Below are positions 55,501-63,597 of a stretch of 64,000 bases of DNA, in pieces. A program made the position numbers and the translations under genes. This stretch comes from Pachyseris speciosa (taxonomy: Eukaryota; Cnidaria; Anthozoa; Scleractinia; Pachyseridae), in NCBI GenBank assembly GCA_016490735.1, contig JAEMWC010000015.1, positions 177,501-241,500 on the forward strand. Direction: 5' to 3'. How positions within the stretch are numbered: position 1 is the stretch's first letter; every line of letters starts with the position of its first letter. The notes below the pieces were generated by a model. The model did not search any database. It saw nothing but the letters and a program-made list of their open reading frames with translations, and was not told where the DNA came from.

Positions 55501-58500
55501 GACAAATTTGTGCTTTTACTTTGATAGAAAATGTGACATTGATCAGTCAAACTGAGGCAGCTGATAGCAACATCACTGATACTCACGCGAAAGAGGTACA
55601 TTTTTGACTAGTGTAATGCTCTCATCTGGGCTAAGCCTCAGGAAGTGTAGGGTGGGTGGGCTAAGCCTCAGGAAGTGTAGGGTGGGTGGGCTGCAGCCAG
55701 TACTGATCTGAAGGATTGATACAATGCAGTTCTTGTAACATGATTCATACATTTAGATCTACATGCATATTTATTAAGAAATATTTATAAATAGATGCAA
55801 CACAATTTTTGGCTTCAAAGAAAGGTTCCACCTTGGATCCTAAAATATTTCCCTTGACTCAGATCATGTTCCTGTCCTATGGAATTACTGTTGTAGTCAT
55901 TAAGTAATGAGCTGTACTGATGTGGCCTTAAGCTTGGAAATGTCTTGCTTCTAGTTCCTTGAAGATGGAGGAGATCAGAAAGAAGAAGCTCCAGTTGATG
56001 ATGCAATGGAGGATGCTGATGATCTGGTAAGCTGTAGCTTGAGTGATCTATAATTGTTTTACAGAAGATCACACTACTAGGAACATCTCACATCCTAAGA
56101 AAGACACTCTCCATCAAATAGACTTCTACACTGTACCTCATTATTTTTAGCCCTAGGTCCTAGGAATGGGCTTGGCTATTATGTTATAATATCGCATAAA
56201 GTTAAAGGAGATACAACCAGTTGCAAAAATACTTGAGACACTACACTAAACTCTGACTGAAGAGAGATCACCCACCCCCTCCCCTTATCAATGTTGTAGG
56301 GCCAAATTGTGTCTTTGTGGAAATGCGAGGCTACGCTAAAAATGTCGTCCAGCAACATTGCTTAGGGGAGGGGAAGGAGGGGAGTCTGTCTTGGGGTTTA
56401 GTAACTGTCGGGGGACAGTTTTAGGAAAACAGGGTGTTTTTTAGTGGAAGTGTCTCAACATTTTTGCAACTAGTTGTCTGAATGGGTTTCTCTTGTGTGG
56501 GCATTCTGTTAGGTATGTAATCAATGCATGAAGTGGTATACTTTTGCGATGTTATGAGGTGTTTTTAAAAATAGGTGTCTCAATGTCCTACATTATGAGG
56601 CTTAGAAATGGCCTCCGCTCAAAATGTATTTTGCTGCATTGCAGTTATGACGTAATGGCCGCTATTTTTGGTGTTTTCTTAGAGCAAGCAGGAAAACATG
56701 CTCAAATATGGCCCTGAAGGGCCGATGAAGGGTTTTTGGGCTTTTTTAGGGAATTGTTGGACACCTTTCTACGTAGAGAAGTGCAAAACTAGGTGATGTG
56801 GGTCTATTCGCTTTCAGAAAATGACATATGAACCGGTGTTGCATCGACCATATAAGGGTTTTATGTACTTTGAAATTAACATGAGCACACGTTCTTGTGT
56901 GATCATGTGTCATTTAAATGTAAAGGCATTGGGTAAGCTGTCCGTTGAAGCAAATTATCTTCTACTGCAAGGAGTCGTGTGATCGTGTGCCATTTAAATG
57001 TAAAGGCATTGGGTAAGCTGTCCATTGAAGCAAATTATCTTCTAATAACTGCAAGGAGTCGCCATAAAAGTTCACTTTACATAAAAAGAGTTACAAGTTC
57101 TTTCATTCTGAAAGACATTTCGGTACTGTCGTCAAGCTTAACCAAGAGAAACGTGCATCCATTGCACTGCTCTGAACCACCGGTCGCAACTTTCGCAGTC
57201 ATTGTTTTGCTTTCATAAATTGCTAAGCCATTCAATAACTGTATCTCAAGGAGTACGAAAGTAGTGACTCTTAAAAGAAAGCACCGCAGACAACGAAGAA
57301 AAAGCCACCTGCTCAGTTGATTCAAAGACAGTTCTGCGAGCAAGAGCAGTTCGGCAAGTGTATCTAATAACCTACAGCCAAGCTGATCTACAGAGGTTTG
57401 TGACGACATTCGTTCATGAAAGCTGTTGTAGGTTCTTTTAGTAGCACAAACACAAACGTTAATCAATGGGTTTGTTGCAAGGAAGCTCATGAGACTGCAG
57501 GATATCATTATCACATGGCAATTAAACTGGACCGATGCAAGCGGTGGCTACGAATCTTGTACTGACGAGGAGAGTGTGGACAGTTGTTCTGGATGTAACA
57601 GCATTTCATGGGAAGATAGCACATCAAAGGGGAAAAAGAAAAAGAAATGCATGTCTTCATTTGAGTTATCCGAAATCATAGTCACCAAAGGTATTCAAAT
57701 TCGAAATGAAATTTTGGTGTTTGCCAATAAGCAAAAGGTAGAAGGTAAAACTGACATTGCCGAATTCATTGTTAATCGGGGAGCGTGTGTGGTCTCAGAG
57801 GTTTTGGGAACAGTTTGGGAATTGAGTAATGCTCAAGATAAGCTTGATCGATTGAAGAAATCTCGAATGGAGATTCTTGAGGAAGGGGCTCAAGAAGAAT
57901 GTGTTCCTAGCTGCAATGAACAGTGGCTTACTTGCGCATGTGAGGTGCTAGAGCAAAACGGAATTCAGAAGGACACTTTTACGCATGCTATCAAAGATCT
58001 ACTGGAGAAAGGCGGCAGTAAATTTCGAAATGTTATGATTTGTGGACCTGCAAATTCTGGCAAAACATTTCTACTTAATTCTCTTACAAGTGTTTACCAA
58101 ACCTTTTCTAATCCTGCATCCACTTCATTTGCATGGGTTGGAGCTGAAGAAGCAGAATGCATTTTCTTAAATGATTTTCGCTGGTCACAACAGATCATTC
58201 AATGGCACGATTTTCTTATAATGCTTGAAGGACAGCTGGTACATCTTCCTGCACCTAAGTCGCATTATGCAAAAGATATTGTCTTCGACAAAGACACACC
58301 TATTTTTGTACGGGAAAACAGCCGTTTATTTACATTAAAACGGTGTTATTGATCCGCGTGAAATGGACATGATGGCTGTCAGGTGGAAGATCTTTCATTT
58401 TAATGTACAGATTGATGAGACAATTCAAAAGGAAATCCCAAAGTGCGCAAAATGTTTTGCTTCATTTGTTTTACACTTGGATTGAAAGGACAGTGATGAA

Positions 58501-60284
58501 TGACTTTGCGCGACGGATGTCATGCAGTGATACTTGACGGTCTACCATTAACCGACGATCAGCCATAGCAACTCAAAGATAAAGAGTATGATATCATATT
58601 TTTCAATGTTGCGACGGTAGATCATTGAATCATGGTTGACCATCAGATCATGAAAGATAATGTATTTAGCTCTGTTAACTTTATCGTGCTTTTATAGTAT
58701 TCTATTGAAGATTATTCACGACTGATTGGAAATAATCAAAGTACTACTGTTTTCTAGTTATTTCGCTTTTTGCAAAAGTAACGTGTTCTCAACATGTAAG
58801 TAACGCCATAGCGTGACACGTTTTTGTGTAAGAAAATACAACTCAATAAAATGCTGACTTTTCCTTTAATTATGTTTAATTGTACCATCACATAATATAT
58901 GCTCAGTATTTGGTGCGTTCACCTCTGTTTTCTACAATGAAATTTAAGCGCTTATCCATTGACTCAATGGTATTGTCAATAATTTCCCTTGGAATTGAGT
59001 ATAATGTCTGTTCAACGCGATAGGCAAACTCTTGAAATGTCTCGTGTGTGATGTTCAGTCTTATGGCTTGTCTCTTTAACTCGCGCTTTTCGCCACTATG
59101 GTTAGGAATAGCAAACAGCGTCGCCCCAACATCTCTAACAGCTTTTCGTGCCTTTGCACAGTGTAAAATGGGACAATATTATTGTCTTGTACAAATAATT
59201 TAGAGTGATGTTTACCGCTCTTTCAAAAAATTTTGGGGAAATATTTTCTCACAAAATTGGCAACATGATCGCCATCCAGTTTGTCATATTGTTTGCAAAA
59301 AATTACTCCCTTTTCATAATATATAGCCACTATCATTTTGACGACCCTCCCCCCGATCCAACACGCGATCCTTTAGCAGTACAAGACAGCCCCTCATTCC
59401 GCTTACGCCATATTTTTCCCTGAGGGGTTTTTGCGTCGTCCATAGGATTCGTTTTGTGGTGAAAGCTCACCCCATCCAAGTAGAAGCAAACGTCCTTTTT
59501 AAACAAATCTTGCCGACCGGATCTCTTCAAAGTTCGAGCAAACTGAAGCCGATCTTTAGATTTCTTTCAAGGACTCTCTCTTGGCGCTCATTTATGAGAT
59601 GAGGCCTTCCATGTGACTTTTTATCATCCACTTTTGTTCTTTGCTTGAACTTCAGGCATTGATAAATACTCGCGCGCAACATTCCACATAGCGTTACCAT
59701 TTCTCAAATGGTCAACTGTCCTTCCTGCCGCAAAAATCACACAAACGCTTTTGTTTCCAAATCAATATTTCCTCTGTAAACCATTTTGTCGCATGAAAAA
59801 ATCGAATTCTTCCCCTTACATCACAATGCGCAAACTAAAAATGCATGTATTCCACAGTGCTTTTTCGAACACTTCCAGATTAGCTCGAGCTAAAACATCT
59901 GCCATTCTTATCAGTACAGCTTGAACTTTGTAAATAACTTTTCTACACTCATGTAGACATCTTCCACTTCAAGAAAACAAAGTTTAATCTTGTACAGAAA
60001 TCAGACAACCAGTTGCAAAAATACTTGAGACACTACACTAAACTCCGACTGAAGAGAGATCACCCACCCCCCTCCCCTTATCAATGTTGTAGGGCCAAAT
60101 TGTGTCTTTGTGGAAATGCGAGGCCATGCGAAAAATGTCGTCCAGCAACATTGCTTAGGGGAGGGGAAGGAGGGGAGTCTGTCTTGGGGTTTAGTAACTG
60201 TCGGGGGACAGTTTTAGGAAAACAGGGTGTTTTTTAGTGGAAGTGTCTCAACATTTTTGCAACTGGTTGTAGCATAACAATAAA

Positions 60285-60315
<31 letters not shown>

Positions 60316-60712
60316 TAGTAATAATAATAATTAGAAGAAGGGAGATTAGTACAGGAACATAAATACATGTAGTAAGAGCTCCCTCAAGTGTTCCTCCTCT
60401 TTTTTTCAATTGCTCAGCCCTGTCTTGTGTGTTGTGTTTGTTTGCCTTCCAACAGTTACATGAAGCCCTATTAATTTGTTCTGTGCAATTGTACCAGTAC
60501 AGGATGAATATGAATGAATATATTCTGTGCAATATGTACCAGCACAGAGTAGTCATACATGTATATATGAGCTAGAGAGGGTTTTAGTCAGCCATCCTAC
60601 ATGTAAAATTTTATGATTTTTCATTTACCAGAGTATGTATAATTTCACTTCATCTACCTTATCTTCATTTTTATATATCTGTTTATGACTGCAGCTAGAG
60701 ATGATGGAGTAA
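32812..60712 (+). CDS. XRCC5: Ku80 (Ku86), DNA double-strand-break end-binding subunit
   Basis: Complete gene, 27 exons, 2205 coding nt, 734 residues. Exons: 32812-32826, 33347-33460, 34958-35009, 35975-36091, 36386-36403, 36741-36789, 37081-37197, 37620-37725, 39516-39580, 45878-45995, 46107-46257, 46412-46521, 49104-49166, 49546-49683, 50228-50318, 50629-50689, 52316-52391, 52524-52591, 52893-52953, 53123-53193, 53294-53396, 53653-53725, 53919-54031, 54480-54576, 55528-55595, 55955-56026, 60695-60712. All have AG/GT borders and matching phases. Domains: vWA-like N-domain (about 6-240; VVIILDVGPSM), Ku core beta-barrel (about 245-540; SYHLNDEDDTEV, TALPFMEDLRQ), C-terminal helical domain (about 590-700; ALDCVKALREEAIK) and an acidic DNA-PKcs-binding tail (DADDLLEMME). 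Ku80 pairs with Ku70 in the nucleus, rings broken DNA ends and starts non-homologous end joining. Introns 8 to 26 carry many transposons, but the reading frame is intact. Confidence 0.95.
33747..34444. mobile_element. hAT-type MITE in XRCC5 intron 2
   Basis: The 698-bp element has TIRs cacagggaacccagacaatc extending about 130 bp with few mismatches, and perfect 8-bp target duplications TTGCACAG at 33739-33746 and 34445-34452. Eight-base duplications mark the hAT superfamily. It has no transposase and is non-autonomous. Confidence 0.9.
34958..37725 (+). CDS. XRCC5: XRCC5 exons 3-8: vWA domain and following linker
   Basis: Exon 3 gives DEFALILFGTE, exon 4 'NITVARHLGLPDLEMLQF', exon 5 (18 nt) and exon 6 join to ETDFIDAIVVGMDLL, exon 7 gives KKIYIFSDLGSPFGNDQ, exon 8 GPDLHDDGTGDGG and RTPQQ. 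Each matches the order of human Ku80. The 18-nt micro-exon 5 is needed to keep phase and gives the N-x-E-T-D residues. Confidence 0.92.
38008..39007. mobile_element. piggyBac-type MITE (1000 bp) in XRCC5 intron 8
   Basis: TTAA duplications at 38004-38007 and 39008-39011 enclose termini CCCATTG...CAATGGG. The TTAA target and CCC start are hallmarks of piggyBac. Inner readings, including an open frame across the right end (38566-39117), show no transposase. Confidence 0.85.
39516..39580 (+). CDS. XRCC5: XRCC5 exon 9
   Basis: Encodes AGENCMKQLLETLDGETYSF, aligned with the start of the Ku core in human Ku80 (EGLEIVKMVMISLEGEDG). Next exon is 6.3 kb away, beyond a nest of transposons. Confidence 0.9.
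39740..39815. repeat. Unit of a 66-bp minisatellite (array split by transposons)
   Basis: One unit here ('ccaatgtaat...ttcagatattttcacattgg tgtagtaatatgtgtttta'), one at 41049-41098, and at least five in tandem at 45590-45858. The unit has an inner ccaatgtaa/ttcacattgg hairpin. The three blocks look like one array into which the elements at 39817-45586 inserted. Confidence 0.75.
39817..41006. mobile_element. Penelope-like element in inverted (palindromic) arrangement, GIY-YIG domain
   Basis: The right arm (40408-41006, plus strand) encodes a GIY-YIG endonuclease: 'QCVVYGFQCDLCDVGYVGYT' then RGHLHNRVKGH and 'FDCLVYEMLFIRALKPNLN'. The left arm (40291-39817, minus strand) encodes the same protein with an internal deletion. 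The outer 255 bp of both arms are reverse complements. Each end carries a ttgataatggagt...actccgaaacgtc string like a hammerhead core with a G-to-A change at one core base. No reverse transcriptase remains. Confidence 0.85.
41099..41641. mobile_element. MITE-like block abutting the next TIR element
   Basis: Left cagtacccagggttttcaaa and right (inverted) ggtactcagtgttttcaaaa are imperfect inverted ends. A G-rich stretch (41185-41213) follows the left end. Non-coding. Confidence 0.45.
43394..44213 (-). mobile_element. Penelope-like element fragment 1 (C-terminal end and terminal repeat)
   Basis: On the minus strand, pieces read ETHIGTPKGLKRLFT, EIPEAWMLTIRQHNSQ and 'SLNDKDRNPPINNSLSEDRN', the conserved tail after the GIY-YIG domain of Penelope proteins, with frameshifts. 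The end at 43394-43500 is a terminal repeat with a hammerhead-like string, here degraded (CTGATAA). Confidence 0.75.
44273..44304 (-). ncRNA. Hammerhead-ribozyme-like core in a Penelope terminal repeat
   Basis: The minus strand reads CTGATGA (44304-44298), a stem II GACC...GGTC with an 11-base loop, then GAAAC (44277-44273). These are the conserved core strands of hammerhead ribozymes in the right order. Penelope elements are known to carry such motifs. Stem III would be very short, so activity may need a dimer. Confidence 0.5.
45218..45249 (+). ncRNA. Second hammerhead-like core, inverted copy
   Basis: The plus strand reads CTGATGA at 45218-45224, stem II GACC/GGTT, then GAAAC at 45245-45249. 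It is the opposite terminal repeat of the same element. Confidence 0.5.
45590..45858. repeat. 66-bp minisatellite array up to the XRCC5 exon 10 acceptor
   Basis: At least four full units (tttttatgagtccaatgtaa ... cacattggtgtagtaatatg) in tandem, some with an extra 'taaa'. The array ends about 20 bases before the exon 10 acceptor and supplies part of its upstream T-rich tract. Confidence 0.85.
45878..46521 (+). CDS. XRCC5: XRCC5 exons 10-12: Ku core barrel
   Basis: Exon 10 encodes 'QVTVFRGPLEIGSQLKINVY', exon 11 KEEKLASWKKLSAV and 'SYHLNDEDDTEVDKENVAQ', exon 12 'YRYGKTLVPLTKIDKDSMKL', all aligned in order with human Ku80. The end of exon 11 is duplicated: donors at 46257 and 46290 are both usable and in the same phase (see findings). 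Confidence 0.93.
46258..46290 (+). repeat. XRCC5: 33-nt in-frame tandem duplication creating an alternative splice donor
   Basis: The sequence gaaaatgttgcacaag|gtaatc occurs twice, 33 bases apart. Use of the second donor would insert GNQIDKENVAQ without changing phase. Length 33 is divisible by 3 and no stop intervenes before the second donor. Confidence 0.8.
47252..47926 (+). CDS. Retrotransposon Gag-like protein (truncated)
   Basis: Open frame of 224 codons starting MGDEANEAQNP. Motifs FEAYAEQLEFFFVANGV, KAVLLTNL, 'YEFDNRARNAGETVSQYVAV' and LKHLATDCKFNE are typical of Ty3/Gypsy Gag capsid. The last about 25 codons, after about 47850, read out of frame into the integrase segment. No zinc knuckle remains. 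Confidence 0.85.
   Translation: MGDEANEAQNPVRNIGKVQKCVVGTDFEAYAEQLEFFFVANGVTDLKQKKAVLLTNLPTETYQLAKDLVAPILLREDSLTYDTIVERLQKQLKPQKSALVARYEFDNRARNAGETVSQYVAVLKHLATDCKFNEAMRLERLRDRLVSGIRDKRMMSELLKLKLEELTFDIAVTKCIAIEQSYKDVEALQGEASIVFHASKLKAGEGEVGKVSHSLQEHSPFNYR
47850..48479 (+). pseudogene. Integrase C-terminal remnant of the Gypsy element
   Basis: Frame +1 relative to Gag. It shows FLIAYRNTPHSTTAESPAQL and LLGRPLRTRLD, then 'RQLEVGDSVMSRDYRGDLKW' and 'GLIVKKTGPLMYEVQV', the end of the integrase core and the GPY/F-type C-terminal module, then a Pro/Glu-rich tail to the stop at 48479. The catalytic DDE residues are deleted. Confidence 0.85.
49104..50689 (+). CDS. XRCC5: XRCC5 exons 13-16: end of Ku core
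   Basis: Exon 13 YQYIGENVISFVPQPGDQ; exon 14 AAVALSAFINGMYESD, TVAIVRYCRAKNAPPKLGF and PHIKQDYE; exon 15 TALPFMEDLRQFSFASLD; exon 16 GEQQDAVDNLISAMDLTD. These align with the most conserved Ku80 stretch ([20 protein letters not shown] in human). An (ATT)n array sits at 49487-49527, just before exon 14. Confidence 0.93.
50815..52310. repeat. About 20-bp minisatellite filling XRCC5 intron 16
   Basis: About 70 copies of tgcacttgattaatacctac, with 19-bp (tgatttgattaatacctac) and 20-bp (tatattaaattaatacctac) variants, run to within a few bases of the exon 17 acceptor. Higher-order blocks of several variants repeat. The plus strand is almost free of AG dinucleotides; one is at about 52183 (tattagatt). 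Confidence 0.95.
52316..54576 (+). CDS. XRCC5: XRCC5 exons 17-24: C-terminal arm and helical domain
   Basis: Exon 17 NPVRQRVFQ, exon 18 CIQHRALNPDDPALPDLDP, exon 19 YLEPSAEFKARC, exon 20 DLFRLEKVEQKKKDTAAENV, exon 21 acidic linker and FSMASLAKGEVTQ, exon 22 VGTVDPVGDFRAIVSRKDED, exon 23 'DQFYAKALDCVKALREEAIK' and exon 24 GHEFWLLLVK. Together they cover the Ku70-embracing arm and the Ku80 C-terminal helical bundle. Confidence 0.93.
54219..54263. repeat. Poly-T and (ATT)n in XRCC5 intron 23
   Basis: A T run followed by TTA units. Low complexity only. Confidence 0.85.
55528..56026 (+). CDS. XRCC5: XRCC5 exons 25-26: acidic tail
   Basis: Exon 25 encodes ENVTLISQTEAADSNITD and exon 26 FLEDGGDQKEEAPVDDAM followed by EDADDL. 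The tail leads into the DNA-PKcs-binding motif finished by exon 27. A 30-bp tandem duplication (ctaagcctcaggaagtgtag plus gg gtgggtgggct) lies in the intron at 55631-55692. Confidence 0.9.
56888..57062. repeat. About 85-bp tandem duplication inside the composite element
   Basis: The string gtaaaggcattgggtaagct with its surroundings (from 'gtgtgatc.tgtg.catttaaa' to 'caaggagtcg') occurs twice in a row with few changes. Confidence 0.85.
57489..58352 (+). CDS. Superfamily 3 helicase-like protein (transposon- or virus-derived), frameshifted at 3' end
   Basis: The 287-codon frame begins MRLQDIIITWQ (start uncertain; a ctgcag acceptor precedes residue 4). Residues 40-56 include a Ser/Lys-rich stretch (SKGKKKKK, possible nuclear signal). 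Residues about 183-195 hold Walker A GPANSGKT, about 226-234 a Walker B-like CIFLNDFRW, then 'WHDFLIMLEGQLVHLPAPK' and a motif C-like DTPIFVREN. This order fits SF3 helicases of Rep proteins of small DNA viruses and related elements. Downstream of 58336 the next frame continues with similar character (MDMMAVRWKIF) to about 58485, so a one-base shift has broken the C-terminus. No nickase (HUH) domain is visible upstream. Similar proteins are, from memory, common in cnidarian genomes; that needs a search. Confidence 0.65.
   Translation: MRLQDIIITWQLNWTDASGGYESCTDEESVDSCSGCNSISWEDSTSKGKKKKKCMSSFELSEIIVTKGIQIRNEILVFANKQKVEGKTDIAEFIVNRGACVVSEVLGTVWELSNAQDKLDRLKKSRMEILEEGAQEECVPSCNEQWLTCACEVLEQNGIQKDTFTHAIKDLLEKGGSKFRNVMICGPANSGKTFLLNSLTSVYQTFSNPASTSFAWVGAEEAECIFLNDFRWSQQIIQWHDFLIMLEGQLVHLPAPKSHYAKDIVFDKDTPIFVRENSRLFTLKRCY
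58903..59960 (-). pseudogene. Tc1/mariner-type transposase, degenerate
   Basis: Minus-strand pieces: 'DVCFYLDGVSFHHKTNPMDD' then AKTPQGKIWRKRNEGL and CTAKGSRVG (59500-59345), the middle of the DDE domain. Later comes 'AKARKAVRDVGATLFAIP' (59160 on), and the C-terminus 'SIPREIIDNTIESMDKRLNF' then GERTKY and a stop at 58903-58905. The 'LNPIEN' segment with the third catalytic residue is deleted between AIPNHSG and KRQAIRLNITHETF. Upstream pieces to about 59960 are frameshifted. It cannot be active. Confidence 0.85.
60695..60712 (+). CDS. XRCC5: XRCC5 terminal micro-exon
   Basis: After the acceptor tttatgactgcag the exon reads LEMME and stop. It joins exon 26 in phase 0 to give DDLLEMME, matching the human end DDLLDMI. 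The intron before it is 4.7 kb because of the composite element. Confidence 0.85.
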   Translation, partial: LEMME

Positions 60713-61132
60713 TCACTGTCTTATTCTGTTCAACTACCAAGATACCGGTACCAGCATCATCTGGGGCAAGCACCTTACAAGTACACACTGGGCACAGTAA
60801 TGGCATTATTTTTGTTGACAGTATGTAACTCCACAAACAGTCGAGTGCATGTACAGTTGTAATGCAATAATTATTGTTGCACACAAAGATTAGCGGAGGA
60901 ACTTGTAAGGTTTCAATGCTGTATGGAGCATCTTTTCAAAGGAATAATTATGAATAATTATGAATAATTATGTGCCTTGTAATTATAATTAATGAAATTA
61001 TGACTTACATGTAACGAACACTTGTTCAACTTGGCTTGTAATGAGTTAACACAGGCTGGACATATAATTTATCAAACTCAAGAGTTTTATGTTTAAGAAA
61101 CAAGTCCAAGATGAACATTGCTTTGACGCTCA

Positions 61133-61138
61133 AATAAA
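61133..61138 (+). terminator. XRCC5: Possible XRCC5 polyadenylation signal
   Basis: AATAAA about 420 bases after the stop codon, before the convergent gene. Earlier signals are not excluded. The stretch 60713-61369 holds otherwise only AT-rich DNA with short repeats such as tatgaataat. Confidence 0.4.
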
Positions 61139-61369
61139 TACAAGTTGAAACTATGGAAAATTAACAGCTAAAATAATATTGTCTTGTGTATCTACAAACA
61201 CCTTCATGCTTCACAGAAAGCTAAACATCGGAGACATGAATTCAGACTGTGTTTACTGTACATTAACAGCAAACCTTGTAAGACGAGGAATAAAGGGAAA
61301 TGATACTTGGGAAAATTTACAGCTGTTTTCAGAAGTCTGCTTCCTGCTTTGTTACAAATGCATTAGTCA

Positions 61370-63597
61370 TTATAGCTCTTCACGCCTCTCTTCCTTTTCC
61401 ATCAAGGTTGCATTCTGTTGTTGTTTAGCCTTTGGGCCGTGAGGGACGTCAACTAAGCGTGCAAGTCCTTTCAATGTCTCCTTTGAAAAGTGTAGTATTT
61501 CGTCTTTTGTTACAACCCCTTTTCCTTCAGTATCCAAATACCGATCATAAATTGCCCTTGGGTCTTCATGTATCTTGTGATCAACATACTCAAATGGTTT
61601 CTCCTCTTCTTGCTGCCAGAACTCAACAAATGCTGCTTTTGTTAAGTTTTCTTCATTCCTCTCCCTCATAGTGGCTAAAATGCTGTGACGCAGAACTTCT
61701 ATATTCATGTAACCCATCTCAATAAATGCATCCCCTTTATTGTATGTCCAGTGCACATTAACATCACTTAGAAATTTGTACTCAAATGTGTTGCTGTTGC
61801 ATCCGATTGGTTCAAATGGTGCACCCACCAAGGGCCCAGATGTAAACAGAATTGTTGCTGATATGGTTCTGTTATATGATCTGACTTGATGTATGTATTC
61901 TATGGAGACAATAAAAGAAAGATTCTTTTTAACAAAAGAAGGTTGTTTGGACAGTCTTGTGATGCATGAGCACTACCCTAGTGATTTCTCTGGACCTGGT
62001 ATGAGAGTATTTGTAATGCTTCTATTCTCACCCATTCCCATGGGATACTAGTCCACCCCAGGGGATCTTAGCTTCTCTGACAGTTTTACCTGCATCCAGT
62101 TTTAACAAAGGTGAAGGATACAAACAGTTAACATACAGGGTTGCCATGGTATCAACAGCTTTAAAGCACTTGGTCTTGGTTCCCCTTAGCCAGATTTGGC
62201 AGACCATTAATATTTTCTTAGGTTATTCTCCATTAATAAAGTGAAAATAATGGTAACTGCAGACCATCATGATGTCTTTTCTGTAACTCCATAGATGGTT
62301 TCACGGTTATTGGCACCATATTAACTATGGGGCAAACGTGACGAAAATTACAGTAAATGTATGGGAATTTGACCGACTTTGAACCACTGTAACAGCGCTA
62401 CAAAGAGGCGGATTTCTGCAGCGAAAATTTCCTTCAAAAGACATTTGTACTGAAATTATTTTCATGAAGTATAAAGGACAGATTCAGGCTACAACAACCG
62501 TAAACGAATTTTTAAGATTTCATACAAACCTCTCTAATCAAAATTATGCAAATTACCACGAATTTAGAAGCAACATGAGAAGATTTATAATTCGAAATTA
62601 CGGACATTATACCTTCATTAATGGCCTTATTTTCTGATGAATGAACAATATCAATAAAACTGTTAAAAGTAGTGGCAAATGTTGGAAATTTGCCTCTTTT
62701 TAACAGCGTTACAGCAGTTCAAAGTCGGTCAAAATCCCATACATTTACTGTAATTTTAGCCGCGTTTGCCCCACAGTTAATATGGCGCCAATAACCGTGA
62801 AACCATCTATTATCAGACAGCAAATCAAGGTTGATTGATTTATTTCATTGCATGATTTTACCTTCAGGAATATAAATACAGTCTCCTGGCCCAAGTGTTG
62901 CATGGGTCCACGGTACCTTTGCTACATTGGGGTGCTCCAGCAAGTCTATCTGGTTGGGATCAATTGCAGAATATGATGAACCCGAGTCTTTATTCTGAAA
63001 AAAGAAAGCAATTTATTAGTGTTTGATGGTAAACTAAAGTGATCTGTATGAATGGGCCCGAGGTAACCCATCCAAATGCCTTGAAATCAAACTGTACATG
63101 TATGAACTGTTGTGGATGTCCTGGTACATGAAACTGGATTAATTAACACTGAAATGTGCAGGCAACCTGCAAAATAATAGTTGTTTTCTCTTGACATGCA
63201 TGTTAGTACAATACTGAATTTGTTAATCACTGAAATCATGAAAAAATTGAACTTGCAAGGAGTGCATTGTTAGTGTGGATAATTCTCACCTGAATCATTC
63301 TCACTTTCCAATTCTTTTTGCTTACAGTATGTCATGATCACCATATTCATAAATTTGTTCTTCATCCTAACTTTCTTTTGTAACAGAATTAACCAATTTA
63401 TTTACCTTTTCAAAAAAGTACAAGTCTTTGTAATGCTCTCTCTCTATCATGATGAAATCCTTGCGTCCAGTGACCAGGCAGTGGAGATTGTGATCTGCGT
63501 CATAATGGATGACTGACCGAGTTCCACCTGAACTCATCCAGAAGTTGGTTTCATGAATGTAATCAAGAAATGAACCACACAACAAACAGCTAGGTAC
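61370..63597 (-). CDS. JmjC/cupin-8 dioxygenase-like protein, 3' exons (5' end outside window)
   Basis: Three exons, transcribed right to left: 63597-63406, 62994-62862 and 61899-61370, with AG/GT borders and matching phases, 284 residues to the stop. Exon 1 has NFWMSSGGTRSVIHYDADHN, whose H-Y-D is the first part of the iron triad. Exon 2 has VPWTHATLGPGDCIYIPE. Exon 3 opens EYIHQVRSYNRTI, giving the distal iron His, then 'SATILFTSGPLVG'. This is the jelly-roll of 2-oxoglutarate/Fe(II) oxygenases such as JMJD7-like hydroxylases. The C-terminal 100 residues hold an EF-hand-like loop DTEGKGVVTKDE and a basic end. Substrate unknown. It is convergent with XRCC5. Confidence 0.82.
62294..62807. mobile_element. 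TA-flanked MITE in the last intron of the JmjC gene
   Basis: Ends gatggtttcacggttattgg and inverse ccaataaccgtgaaaccatc, with arms of about 110 bp, are flanked by TA on both sides (62292-62293, 62808-62809). Non-coding; Tc1/mariner type by target. Confidence 0.8.

Larger units (their letters stand above)
56214..60269. mobile_element. TA-flanked Tc1/mariner-type composite element with transposase and SF3-helicase-like ORFs
   Basis: A 263-bp unit (56214-56476) recurs at 60006-60269 in direct orientation and about 97% alike. Each unit has inverted ends (caaccagttgcaaaaatact / agtgtctcaa...ttgcaactggttg) and is itself a near-palindrome. The outer borders are TA (56212-56213 and 60270-60271), the Tc1/mariner target. 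The inner borders are not (TC and GA). That suggests the 4056-bp unit entered as one piece. Inside are a decayed Tc1-type transposase (minus strand) and a helicase-like ORF (plus strand). Confidence 0.7.
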
